64,000 nt of DNA from positions 1 to 64,000 of the forward strand of contig NZ_FOOY01000016.1 in NCBI RefSeq assembly GCF_900113325.1. Reading direction: 5' to 3'. Numbering within the stretch: the stretch's first letter is position 1; the number at the start of each line of letters is the position of its first letter. Of the stretch, positions 42,395-50,814 are shown piece by piece. Source of the stretch: Sporolactobacillus nakayamae (lineage in GTDB: Bacteria; Bacillota; Bacilli; Bacillales; Sporolactobacillaceae). Position numbers and translations under genes: made by a program. The notes beneath the pieces were generated by a model, which was given only the letters and a program-made list of their open reading frames with translations, searched no databases and was not told the DNA's origin.

Positions 42395-43310
42395 TATAAT
42401 GAGGCAAAATAAGAGGATCATCACGCGGTCTCTGAACTGGGCGTTACGATTAAGTCCAAAACTTATTAGCCGAGGGGGATTAAGGTATGAACAAACGGAC
42501 AAAATTATTCATGATTTCAGTCCTTGCCGTAGCGAGCTTACTGACTATAACCTCATGCAATAAAACTAATGCATCAGCAACAATTAAAGTGGGCTACACG
42601 CCTTTAAAGACAGCTGCATCAACCCGTAACGTGGTTGCTACGGGTAAATACGCCCTTTATACAAAACCCGGCACGGTAAAGGGGGCTAAACGAGTGGCTT
42701 CCAAGAGCCAAATGAAAAAATTTGCTTCTTATACTCGTGCAGATACTGATTATTACGAGTTAATAGGGAGGAACCACGCTTATAAGGGTTCAACTTATTA
42801 TTTTCGTGCCTATGGTTATAAAGTCACCTACACCGGTTCAGTTTATTATCGGGTCGTGACGATGAATGGTAAATATCGGGGGTACGTCTATGGAGGTAAA
42901 AAAGTTGGTTCCTTTGCTGGTGGAGTTAAAAAAGCAACAACTACCCAAGCGGCAGCAATTCCTGCTAACTTTAAAGATTACGTCGGAGTTATCATTCCAG
43001 GTAGTGTTTGGAATTATCCTCCCTACACGCAATACAAGACTAAGCGATTAGGTAAAGTAAACTGGACGATTCCAAGTCTGGCTAAATTTAAAGTCACTAA
43101 GGCTGTAAAACGGACTCGGGAACAAGATACTTACTACTACCTTAAATCTCAAAAGAGCTCCGTACCTTCAGGTTGGGTCAGTAGCCGTTACGTTATTTCT
43201 TACAGTGAAGTTGAAAGCAATGAAGGCATTACTCATAATTGATTGCTCTAACGCGTCATTATATGTCACTCATCAACGATCAAATAAAAAAGAGGTTGCT
43301 CCGTAAGCAG
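42395..43310 (+). repeat. Segmental duplication, copy 1 (promoter, leader, gene and tail)
   Basis: The segment from TATAAT at 42395 through the leader (AATAAGAGGATCATCACGC), the lipoprotein gene and the tail (CTCTAACGCGTCATT, AAGAGGTTGC) recurs at 45266-46235. The duplication therefore includes regulatory DNA and was probably tandem before the ISLre2 insertion. Confidence 0.8.
42487..43242 (+). CDS. Lactobacillus-like surface lipoprotein, copy 1
   Basis: This 251-residue protein has a lipoprotein signal (LFMISVLAVASLLTITSC, lipobox Cys near residue 24). It continues with an extracytoplasmic beta-rich region: GKYALYTKPGTVKGAK, GSTYYFRAYGYKVTYTGSVYYRVV and GKYRGYVYGGKKVGSFAGG. That region resembles repeats in lactobacillar surface and S-layer-like proteins. 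It is divergent from the helveticin J-like gene and has a closely related paralogue at 45363. A role in surface protection or bacteriocin immunity is possible but not shown. An extended -10 TGT-TATAAT is at 42392-42400. Confidence 0.75.
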   Translation: MNKRTKLFMISVLAVASLLTITSCNKTNASATIKVGYTPLKTAASTRNVVATGKYALYTKPGTVKGAKRVASKSQMKKFASYTRADTDYYELIGRNHAYKGSTYYFRAYGYKVTYTGSVYYRVVTMNGKYRGYVYGGKKVGSFAGGVKKATTTQAAAIPANFKDYVGVIIPGSVWNYPPYTQYKTKRLGKVNWTIPSLAKFKVTKAVKRTREQDTYYYLKSQKSSVPSGWVSSRYVISYSEVESNEGITHN

Positions 43311-43323
43311 TCTCTAATCAAAG

Positions 43324-43366
43324 AATGGTTCATGAAAATCCTTGGGATTTCATGGACCATTTTTAA
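43324..43366 (+). terminator. Terminator after lipoprotein copy 1
   Basis: Long hairpin AATGG-TTCATG-AAATCC / GGATTT-CATGGA-CCATT followed by TTTTAAG. Confidence 0.75.
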
Positions 43367-43541
43367 GTCAATGAGCTTCTGATCTAAACCCACTCCAGTA
43401 GACCCTTTTAGGACTCGTGGGAACTTCTTTGTCCTCTGAAAGGTCTGCTATAATAAATCCAGGTGAGTAAAACGGGATATATCCACTATGGAAGCCACTA
43501 TTTCACCTAGCTAACGACTTGTTCCAACTGAGATATTGACC

Positions 43542-45226
43542 TATGTGTAAAATGTTTCTCGGGGGGATAAATTTGATGTGAGTGCTTGAGGATGGAGCAG
43601 CATGCAGCTCTTTCTGCTCGAATTATGCTTTTGGTATCCCCTTTTTGACTGGACGAAAAGGAGAAGGCTCCTTATTCTAAATGTATACCCACCACGGAAT
43701 ACATCAGGAATAGAGGCCTTCTCAATGGATAGTATAGAGGATTTATTAGGAATTTGGAAGAATCAAACGAGCTTGTTGGCATTTGAGGAAGAGGCTACTG
43801 CCTATATGTATCAGTTCATGAGGCATAGCGTTGAACAAGTGTTTTCTTTGCTTGACCAAGCGATTACCCGTGAAAAACAGGCGGAGGGCTGGAAAGTAGA
43901 TAGTCATAAGGACCAGCGTGTTCTCCAATTCTTATTTGGACCGGTGACTTTCTCTCATACGCGTATGATTAACCCGGAAGGACATGCCTGTTATCCATTG
44001 GATCACCTGCTTAAATTGAGAAAACACATGCGTTATTCGCCAAATGTTGAATATGAAACAGCGACCTTAGCGAGCCGTATGACTTGCCGGGAGGTCGTGA
44101 AAACCTTAGCCACTTGGACTCAGGTTCAAATGAGTCACACCACGGTCATGCACTGTGTTCGAGCAGTCGGCGAAGCTCAAGAAAAGCAGGATCAAGAGCG
44201 CGTGATCCAAGCAGCCAATGGAGAGTTGGATGGAACACGACAACCGAATTTTCTCTTTGCGGAGGCTGATGGAACCTTTGTCCGTGGATTGAAGAAACGG
44301 CAACACATTGAAATCAAGCATTTTATTTTGTATGAGGGTTGGGTGAAGAACGGAAAAAGACGGCTTCTGAAAGAGCCCTACGCGGTTATGACAAGCAAGG
44401 GACTCGATACCTTCTGGGAACAGGTTGAAGCCGTAGTCGAACAGCGTTATCGCTTATGGCAGACACAAATTGTCGCTAATAGCGACGGAGGCGTAGGTTA
44501 TGACGAAACGCATTTTAAAGATGCCTTTTGTGGGTCACACAAGCGCATTTGGGTTCAACTGGATGCGTTTCATGTCGCTCAATCCCTAACTCGTTCTCTA
44601 CATGGTGATAAGTCTTGGATCACGCGTATACAAAAGGCGATTCAAAGAAAAGATCGTGCAGAGGTCATCCTGTTGCTGGATACGTTTGAAAGTAATCAAG
44701 ACAAGGGTGGGCGCATTGAGCAGGTTGAAAAGGTCAAGCACTATCTCATGGAACACTGGGATCGTTTGTTTGATTGGCGAGAGAGTATGGCGAAAGAAAA
44801 TCTTCCCGAAAATGCCGGGAGATTGGGTGCGATGGAATCAAATCAAAGGCATTTGACGTTCCGCATGAAAAAGCGTGGCATGCATTGGGGTGAGTCGGAA
44901 GAAGGCATGGTTAAAGTTATTCAAGGGATACGTAATGGGACGCTAAGAGCAGCGTATCTTTCTTCGTTCCTCCCATCCAAACGCATCGAACGCCTAACGA
45001 AGAAAACAATACGTATTGCATCCTTGTTGAAGGAACCGACGGTTCCTTCTATCGGTGCACATCATGGTCGAATCGGAATAAACGCTTCCTCCTCGAGTGC
45101 AGTAGGAAAACTGAACAGAGTGCTTACGCTTGCCTGAAGAAGTGTGGTTTAACACCTAAGGGGTACAAATTAAAGATTAAGAAGTTCTTCTCTAGCAAAG
45201 AGTTCCGAGAAAAGCTTGACACATAC
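43542..45226 (+). mobile_element. Complete ISLre2-family insertion sequence
   Basis: Imperfect terminal inverted repeats (17 of 22 matches) read CTATGTGTAAAATGTTTCTCGG on the left (43542) and, inverted, GTATGTGTCAAGCTTTTCTCGG on the right (ending 45226). They are flanked by identical 9-bp copies of GATATTGAC at 43533-43541 and 45227-45235. The element is 1685 bp and holds one transposase gene. A 9-bp duplication is characteristic of ISLre2 elements. Confidence 0.9.
43725..45137 (+). CDS. ISLre2-family transposase (UPF0236)
   Basis: This 470-residue protein has the UPF0236/ISLre2 layout: N-terminal helical region, FLFGPVTFSHTRM (a zinc-less variant of the F-G-x-V-x-F-x-R-x-Y motif), SRMTCREVVKTLATWTQVQMSH, and ADGTFVRGLKKRQ. 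A DDE-like set follows (VANSDGGVGY, WVQLDAFHVAQSL), and the C-terminal ESNQRHLTFRMKKRGMHWG. ATG 43725 follows GAGGCC; an in-frame start upstream at 43602 adds a stretch without similarity. It appears intact. Confidence 0.9.
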   Translation: MDSIEDLLGIWKNQTSLLAFEEEATAYMYQFMRHSVEQVFSLLDQAITREKQAEGWKVDSHKDQRVLQFLFGPVTFSHTRMINPEGHACYPLDHLLKLRKHMRYSPNVEYETATLASRMTCREVVKTLATWTQVQMSHTTVMHCVRAVGEAQEKQDQERVIQAANGELDGTRQPNFLFAEADGTFVRGLKKRQHIEIKHFILYEGWVKNGKRRLLKEPYAVMTSKGLDTFWEQVEAVVEQRYRLWQTQIVANSDGGVGYDETHFKDAFCGSHKRIWVQLDAFHVAQSLTRSLHGDKSWITRIQKAIQRKDRAEVILLLDTFESNQDKGGRIEQVEKVKHYLMEHWDRLFDWRESMAKENLPENAGRLGAMESNQRHLTFRMKKRGMHWGESEEGMVKVIQGIRNGTLRAAYLSSFLPSKRIERLTKKTIRIASLLKEPTVPSIGAHHGRIGINASSSSAVGKLNRVLTLA

Positions 45227-45265
45227 GATATTGACACACAAAAAGGACTTGACCGGTTTATGCGT

Positions 45266-46235
45266 TATAATGGAGCAAAATAAGAGGATCATCACGCAGT
45301 CCCTGAGCTGAACTGGGCATTACGATTAAGCCCCAAACGTATTTGACGAGGGAGATTTAGGTATGAACAAATGGACAAAATTATTCATGGTTTCAGTCCT
45401 TGCTGTAGCGAGCTTACTGACTATAACATCATGCAATACATCCAATAAACCCAATAAAACCGTTAAAACCAATACGGCAACAATTAAAGTGGGCTACACG
45501 CCTTTAAAGACAGCTGGCTCCACTCGTAATGTGGTTGCTACAGGTAAATACGCCCTTTATACGAAACCCGGCACGGTAAAAGGGGCTAAACTAGTGGTTT
45601 CCAAGAGCAAGATGGCAAAATTTGCTTCTTATACTCATGCAGATGCTGATTATTACTATGGTAGTCTGAGGAACCACGCTTATAAGGGTTCAACTTATTA
45701 TTTCCGTGCCTACGGTTATAAAGTCACCCACACCGGTTCCGTTTATTATCGTGTCGTGACGATGAATGGTAAATATCGGGGTTACGTCTATGGGGGCAAA
45801 AAAGTCGGCTCATTTGCTGGCGGAGTTAAAAAAGCAATGACTACCCAGCCCACAACAATTCCTGCTATCTATAAGGATCACGTCGTCGGGATTCACACTC
45901 CAGGTAATATTTGGAATTATCCTCCTTACACGCAATATAAGACAAAGAGTTTAGCTCAAAAATCTGATTTTATAAACTCAACAATTCCAAGCAAGGCTGA
46001 ATTTAAAGTCACTAAGGCTGTAAAACGGACTCGGGAACAGGATACTTACTATTACCTTAAATCTCAAAAGAGCTCCGTACCTTCAGGTTGGGTAAGCGCC
46101 ATGCGCATTCTTTCTTATTTTGAGATTCAGTGAAATGGAAGGTAATGAAAGGCGTTATTGATAATTGATCGCTCTAACGCGTCATTCATGTACGATCAAC
46201 GATCAAATAGAAAAAAGAGGTTGCGCCGTAAGGAT
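45266..46235 (+). repeat. Segmental duplication, copy 2
   Basis: Second copy of the block at 42395-43310, starting with TATAAT at 45266 only 31 bp after the ISLre2 target duplication. The insertion therefore replaced whatever lay upstream of this copy's promoter. Confidence 0.8.
45363..46133 (+). CDS. Lactobacillus-like surface lipoprotein, copy 2
   Basis: This 256-residue paralogue of the 42487 protein has the same lipoprotein signal (VSVLAVASLLTITSC) and the same GKYALYTKPGTVKGAK and STYYFRAYGYKVTHTGSVYYRVV segments. Differences include a longer linker after the lipid-anchored Cys (TSNKPNKTVKTNTATIK) and a different ending. The divergence is greatest in the C-terminal third, as expected if the copies take on different surface contacts. 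Function unknown. Confidence 0.75.
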   Translation: MNKWTKLFMVSVLAVASLLTITSCNTSNKPNKTVKTNTATIKVGYTPLKTAGSTRNVVATGKYALYTKPGTVKGAKLVVSKSKMAKFASYTHADADYYYGSLRNHAYKGSTYYFRAYGYKVTHTGSVYYRVVTMNGKYRGYVYGGKKVGSFAGGVKKAMTTQPTTIPAIYKDHVVGIHTPGNIWNYPPYTQYKTKSLAQKSDFINSTIPSKAEFKVTKAVKRTREQDTYYYLKSQKSSVPSGWVSAMRILSYFEIQ

Positions 46236-46410
46236 CTTCGCACAACCATTAGAGCAGTTTTTTTGAAGTATATACTGAATGTTTCTCCCATCTTATTCTT
46301 AGTGATCTATTGTTTTTTCATAGGTTTGATCTGGGTAGGTACATGTTTCTTTGTATCTCCTCAGTCGGAAACGTTATGATTCCAAATAAAATAAATGATT
46401 TTTGGAGGCA
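46134..46410. other. Intergenic region after lipoprotein copy 2
   Basis: The tail of the duplicated segment (CTCTAACGCGTCATT) continues to about 46235, followed by an imperfect hairpin (GGTTGCG/CGCACAACC) and a T-run near 46258 that could terminate transcription. A 73-codon open frame here has one hydrophobic stretch but no ribosome binding site and spans the repeat tail, so I do not call it. Confidence 0.5.
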
Positions 46411-46414
46411 ATGA

Positions 46415-46868
46415 ATGGAGATCAAAAAGGATGATTTGACCGGAACCACGGTCATTGAATTGATCAGCGAGCATCTAAGGGATGGCAAAAAATTCGCCGC
46501 CCGAAAGTATTCATGCTCCTGATCTTGCCGCATTGAGAGGCCCGAAAATCACATTCTGGAGTGCGTGGAAAGGAGAAAAACTGCTTGGCTGCGGCGCACT
46601 GAAGGAGCTTGATGATCAACATAGAGAGTTAAAATCAATGCGAACATCCTTGCTGCATTTGAGGAAGATGGTCGCAAGGAATATTCTTCAGCACATCATT
46701 GACGTCGCAAGGTAGCGTGCCTATCGGCGAATCAGTTTGGAAACCGGATCAATGGATGCTTTTGAACCAGCGAGAAGACTTTGCGAATGTTTTGGAATTG
46801 ATGAGTGTCCTCCGTTTTCAGAATACAGGGCAGATCCAAATAGTGTTTTTATGACAAAAATGTTATAA
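46415..46868 (+). pseudogene. GNAT acetyltransferase relic with two frameshifts
   Basis: The pieces MEIKKDDLTGTTVIELISEHL, then in another frame ESIHAPDLAALRGPKITFWSA, GEKLLGCGALKELD and NILQHIIDVA, and in a third [17 protein letters not shown] with [15 protein letters not shown], together make one GNAT protein. Frame changes near 46482 and 46711 plus in-frame stops break it. GGAGG precedes the original ATG at 46415. Confidence 0.8.
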
Positions 46869-46890
46869 ACGATTGTTGGCAGGCAAACGT

Positions 46891-47358
46891 TCAACGTGAC
46901 GAGGCATTAGTGATAAATGCTCTGAGTTTCGACAGCGGGAATTCCTTTGCCCACAGTACATAATGCGCACCAGGAACCTTTACGATGTCACAATTTGATT
47001 GAGCAGTAAATGCTGCACTATTTTTTTGCTCAAATTGTGCTCTTTTTTGATTAATGCCTTCATAGGAGGCGTAGCAGAGACAGACGAAGCCTCCGGCCGA
47101 GTGCCCAATCAGATGAACCTGATCTTTTTTTTCTTCATCTAGAAAGTTGATTACCCAGTCGGCAATAGCTCTCGGCTTAATGGAACGATCAAAGCCCGAG
47201 CTCTCTCCGTATCCCGGCGAATTACAGAGATAGAATTGATAATCCTCCTGAAAAAAATCGGCAATCATTTCGCCCTCCATTCCGGAAAAACCGGCAGCAG
47301 GAAAAAACAGGATCGTTTCCGTTCCTTTTCCAAATTTCTTGAATGCGCAGTGTCTCAT
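46891..47358 (-). pseudogene. Alpha/beta hydrolase with internal deletion
   Basis: The frame starts like an alpha/beta hydrolase (ETILFFPAAGFSGMEGE, NSPGYGESSGF, nucleophile elbow GHSAGGFVCL). After YASYEGINQKRAQF it jumps directly to the C-terminal His region (IVKVPGAHYVLWAKEFP). About 100 residues of the usual cap and core are missing, giving 155 residues instead of some 250. The frame is still open, so the loss was in frame, but a functional enzyme is unlikely. ATG 47358 has AAAGGAG upstream. Confidence 0.65.
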
Positions 47359-47508
47359 CAAAACAGCTCCTTTACCTAATTTTAGTCCAATGAGTGGATC
47401 AGTTCATCTGTTTCGAAATGGAAATGATCTATTTTTTTTGCTCTTGATAGACGAACAATTGAACGATGGATCCTGTATACTTGTACCATGCGAGTTATAT
47501 GAACGGAA

Positions 47509-48393
47509 GTGTTGATTGTGCCTGAGACCCGTAATAACCAGATGATTCGAAGTATGCTGCGACCAGAATGTGAAAAATGTTTTGGCCTCTGCTGCGTGGC
47601 GCTGCCCTTCTCGAATTCTGCGGATTTTGCTTTCAATAAGCAGGCGGGTGTGCCCTGTTCAAATCTGCAACAAGACTTTCGCTGCCGTATCCATAGTGGA
47701 CTGAAGGAAAAAGGATTTAAAGGATGCACAGCTTTTGAGTGCTTTGGCGCGGGGCAAAAAGTGTCCCAAATCACTTTTCATGGAGTAGACTGGCATGAGG
47801 ACGCGGAAACTGCTCGCAATATGTTTGCTGTGTTTCCAAAAATGATTATGCTGCATGAACTGCTTTGGTACCTCCAAATGTCGATGCTACGGACTGCGTC
47901 AAAGCCCATTTATAATGAGATTTACCAAGCATTCGATGAGATCGAACAACTGACTCAACTCAGTTCAGATTCAATGATGAACTTGGATCTTCAATTACAG
48001 CATGCAAAATTGAATGATCTTTTTTTGAGAACGAGCGAACTTGTGTGGCAGGAAGCACAGCGACAAGACATGAAGCTTAGTCGGAAAAAGCGGAAAAATT
48101 ACCGGAGCGCCGATCTTATGGGGAAGAAGATGAGTGGCGCTGATCTAGTAGGCGCGAATTTCAGAGGTGCTTACTTAATCGCTGCCGACTTGAGGAATGC
48201 AGACCTAAGAGCCGCCGATTTTATTGGCGCTGATCTGCGCGATGCCGATCTAAGAGGTGCCGATTTAACGGGCAGCATTTTTCTGACGCAGGCGCAGTTG
48301 AATGCTGCAAAGGGTGATGCGGCTACCAAGCTGCCGTCCGAGCTTGATCGCCCCCATCATTGGCAACAAAAAGTCATCATAAAAAGAGGCTAA
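47509..48393 (+). CDS. Pentapeptide-repeat protein with N-terminal Cys cluster
   Basis: This 294-residue protein opens with a Cys-rich region (CEKCFGLCCVALPF, a Cys in GVPCSNL, FRCRIH, GCTAFECFGAG), perhaps a metal or Fe-S site, followed by an alpha-helical middle. A C-terminal right-handed beta-helix of pentapeptide repeats (about 200-268: SADLMGKKMSGADLVGANF, then repeated A(D/N)LR units) closes it. The family is common in Bacillales, with no assigned function. The start is uncertain among GTG 47509, GTG 47518 and ATG 47542. It is followed after 4 bp by a P-loop kinase gene. Confidence 0.8.
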   Translation: MLIVPETRNNQMIRSMLRPECEKCFGLCCVALPFSNSADFAFNKQAGVPCSNLQQDFRCRIHSGLKEKGFKGCTAFECFGAGQKVSQITFHGVDWHEDAETARNMFAVFPKMIMLHELLWYLQMSMLRTASKPIYNEIYQAFDEIEQLTQLSSDSMMNLDLQLQHAKLNDLFLRTSELVWQEAQRQDMKLSRKKRKNYRSADLMGKKMSGADLVGANFRGAYLIAADLRNADLRAADFIGADLRDADLRGADLTGSIFLTQAQLNAAKGDAATKLPSELDRPHHWQQKVIIKRG

Positions 48394-48397
48394 GAAC

Positions 48398-48895
48398 ATG
48401 AAAAAATTAATCATGATCAATGGCACAATGGGTGTCGGAAAAAGTACTGTATCCGAACAATTATCTGATCAGCTCATGCCAAGTGTGTATCTAGATGGCG
48501 ATTGGTGCTGGAAGATGAATCCGTGGGTGTTCACAGAAGAAAATAAGCGGATGGTCATCGATAACATAACACATCTGCTTAATGCATATTTGGCGAATTC
48601 CGGCTTTCGCTACATTATTTTTTGCTGGGTGATGCATCAAGAACCAATCTTCGAAGACATCTTGAGTCATCTTCACGGTGACTATGAGCTGCACAAGATT
48701 TCGCTCATCTGTTCCGAGAATGTACTTAGATCCCATATCATGCAGGACGTGCAAAAAGGAATACGAACCGTTGATTCAATTGAGGGCAGCATTGCTCGTT
48801 TAGAGCTGTATAAAAAAATGGACACCACCAAAGTGGATGTCAGTAATTTGAACGCATCGCAAGCGGCTGAACAAATAGCGGGGATAGTGAAGTGA
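48398..48895 (+). CDS. P-loop nucleotide kinase-like protein
   Basis: This 165-residue protein has a Walker A motif in MINGTMGVGKSTVSEQL, a substrate-like YLDGDWCWKMNPW segment, and an Arg-rich lid-like region near 110-130. It resembles small AAA/shikimate-kinase-fold phosphotransferases annotated as nucleotide kinase or AAA family ATPase. It starts 4 bp after the pentapeptide gene, so the two probably form one transcript. Phosphoryl acceptor unknown. Confidence 0.75.
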   Translation: MKKLIMINGTMGVGKSTVSEQLSDQLMPSVYLDGDWCWKMNPWVFTEENKRMVIDNITHLLNAYLANSGFRYIIFCWVMHQEPIFEDILSHLHGDYELHKISLICSENVLRSHIMQDVQKGIRTVDSIEGSIARLELYKKMDTTKVDVSNLNASQAAEQIAGIVK

Positions 48896-49064
48896 GAAAA
48901 GAATAACCTTTTTCTGTTTAAAGGTACATCGGGATTTAGGGTTAATTGTCGATCGAGAACTTCTTGAAACGAATAATCGGTAAACAAACATTTATTTAGT
49001 ACACTGATTCGTTAATTAGCATTGTTCATTAAGGGATACATGAGTAAGTATGTTCCTCTACAAG

Positions 49065-49874
49065 TTATCCCAATGCTACATCCAGTACCATCATCACGGC
49101 AAAACCCAGCATTGTTGCGGCTGTGGCTAGATCGGTTGAGCCTTCGCGTTGAGACTCCGGGATGAGTTCTTCAACAACAACGAAGATCATCGCGCCTGCT
49201 GCAAATGCAAGGGCATAGGGGAGGACTGGGGAAACATGGACAACTAAATAAGCGCCAATGACAGCAAAAATTGGTTCCACTATGGCAGATAATTGTCCGT
49301 ACCAGAAACTTCTCGCTCGTGAAAGGCCTTCGCCTCGAAGTGGAATAGATACCGCCGCACCCTCTGGAAAGTTCTGAATACCGATGCCGAAAGCAAGAGC
49401 AAGTGCCGCGATTAATAATTCCGTGTCTCCGGTGACGATGGCGCCAAAAGCAACTCCGACCGCTGCGCCTTCCGGAATATTGTGAATAGTAATGGAAAGA
49501 ACGAGTAAAATGATCTTCCGCAGTTTAGTCTTTGGCCCCTCTTTTTGAGCTACAGGGAAACCAAAATGCAAATGAGGAATGAGACGATCAACGAGTCTTA
49601 AGAAAGCCCCGCCTAGTAAAAAGCCAATAAGTGCAGGAACAAACGAGAATTTACCCATTCCGGAACTAATCTCAATTGCAGGTGCGAGTAATGACCAAAA
49701 ACTAGCCGCGATCATAACACCGGCAGCAAAGCCGAACATGACGTTGGCCATCTTTTGATCTAAATCTTTGAAGAAAAAAACGAGTGATGCTCCGGCTGCA
49801 GTGCAGCCCCAGGTAAAAAGTCCGGCAAGCAAAGAAAGTAGTACCGGATTCAATGCAGACAACTCATGCAGCAT
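49065..49874 (-). CDS. ZIP family divalent metal transporter
   Basis: This 269-residue protein has about eight membrane segments and the ZIP signature in segments IV and [19 protein letters not shown] and [16 protein letters not shown]. It imports zinc, iron or manganese (ZupT/GufA type). The long His-rich loop between segments III and IV is reduced to PHLHFGFP. A 6-bp inverted repeat ATAATC/GATTAT lies across the promoter region just upstream. Confidence 0.9.
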   Translation of the reverse strand: MLHELSALNPVLLSLLAGLFTWGCTAAGASLVFFFKDLDQKMANVMFGFAAGVMIAASFWSLLAPAIEISSGMGKFSFVPALIGFLLGGAFLRLVDRLIPHLHFGFPVAQKEGPKTKLRKIILLVLSITIHNIPEGAAVGVAFGAIVTGDTELLIAALALAFGIGIQNFPEGAAVSIPLRGEGLSRARSFWYGQLSAIVEPIFAVIGAYLVVHVSPVLPYALAFAAGAMIFVVVEELIPESQREGSTDLATAATMLGFAVMMVLDVALG

Positions 49875-49894
49875 TTGAAAACTCCTTTTTGTAA

Positions 49895-49915
49895 ATTATA
49901 ATCATGCGCGATTAT
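49895..49915 (-). promoter_or_regulatory. ZIP promoter with inverted-repeat operator candidate
   Basis: On the minus strand TATAAT (49900-49895) overlaps the inverted repeat ATAATC-GCGCAT-GATTAT (49915-49898). This could be the site of a metal-dependent repressor; the family cannot be named from the sequence. Confidence 0.45.
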
Positions 49916-50245
49916 TTGGAATCAGACCAATGCATCCTCAATGATGATCACCGGTTGAATAAATCATTCTCATAAAGCCGGCCATCACTGTCAACTCACT
50001 TCATCTTTTCCACTTTACTAATGTATTTCCCTGATTTGCTCGAGAGTATGCCTTGCAGAGCAATGTTTTTTGTATTATAAGAAAGAATATAATTTTAAGG
50101 CTTATAGTTTAAACGCAACTAGATTTTTGCCATCGCCCGCGGCAAGCGAGTAACCGAAGCGATGATTCAACAGTACCGCAAAGGCACGAACCAATAACAC
50201 ACGGCTGGGGGTTTAGGACCGGGTGATTAGGTAAGCGCCTAATTC
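49916..50245. other. Intergenic region before repeat copy B
   Basis: No gene seen. The stretch at 50130-50200 (GCCCGCGGCAAGCGAG and flanks) resembles sequence at 59890-59935 near repeat copy C, so it may be part of a larger decayed repeat. Confidence 0.4.
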
Positions 50246-50444
50246 TGATAAATAAGCGGAAAAATTACCCTTAATTAGAAAATGAACGAAAAAATAGCTT
50301 GAATAGACGGAAAAATTCCGCTTATCGAATCGAAAAACGTGAAGATGGTAGGGTTTTACTTTGCATAAGCGGAAAAATTACCCTTATTTACCGGCGAAGT
50401 ACGCGCCATGATGCAAATAACCGGAAAATTTCCGCTTATTTACT
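50246..50444 (+). repeat. Dispersed 199-bp intergenic repeat, copy B
   Basis: Same four-module structure as copy A with 199 bp between matching end points, from GATAAATAAGCGG to CCGCTTATTTAC. It lies between the ZIP gene and the NlpC/P60-LysM gene. Confidence 0.9.
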
Positions 50445-50814
50445 CGCCTGATTTAATGAAGCCAGAATGCTTGGTGAAATAGAGGTGAGTGTAAGGACCT
50501 AGCGCTTTTTTCCTAGTTTTTCTAATCGTGAATGCTCATTTCTAAAGCTTATGACTGATCTATTGAGGTGTATGCCTCCGCGCACTCATTGCTGCCCACC
50601 CATATAATTCCATAACTGTTTCCGGATGCTAGTGATTCTAGAATATAGTTTGAATATGAAATTATTGACCCTTTTTGTCATCAGAATGTATCAGTGCTGT
50701 CAATAGGATGTTATTGGAATGCAACCTCTAAGACCTATGATTAGTTGTGTTGCAAGGTTACATAGAACAATGACTGAAAGAGAGAAATTTTGGGAGCATA
50801 CCATAGGGGGAAAC

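Noticed and set aside
46158-46379. 73-codon small membrane protein
   Set aside because: No ribosome binding site; it spans the tail of the duplicated segment and a probable terminator.
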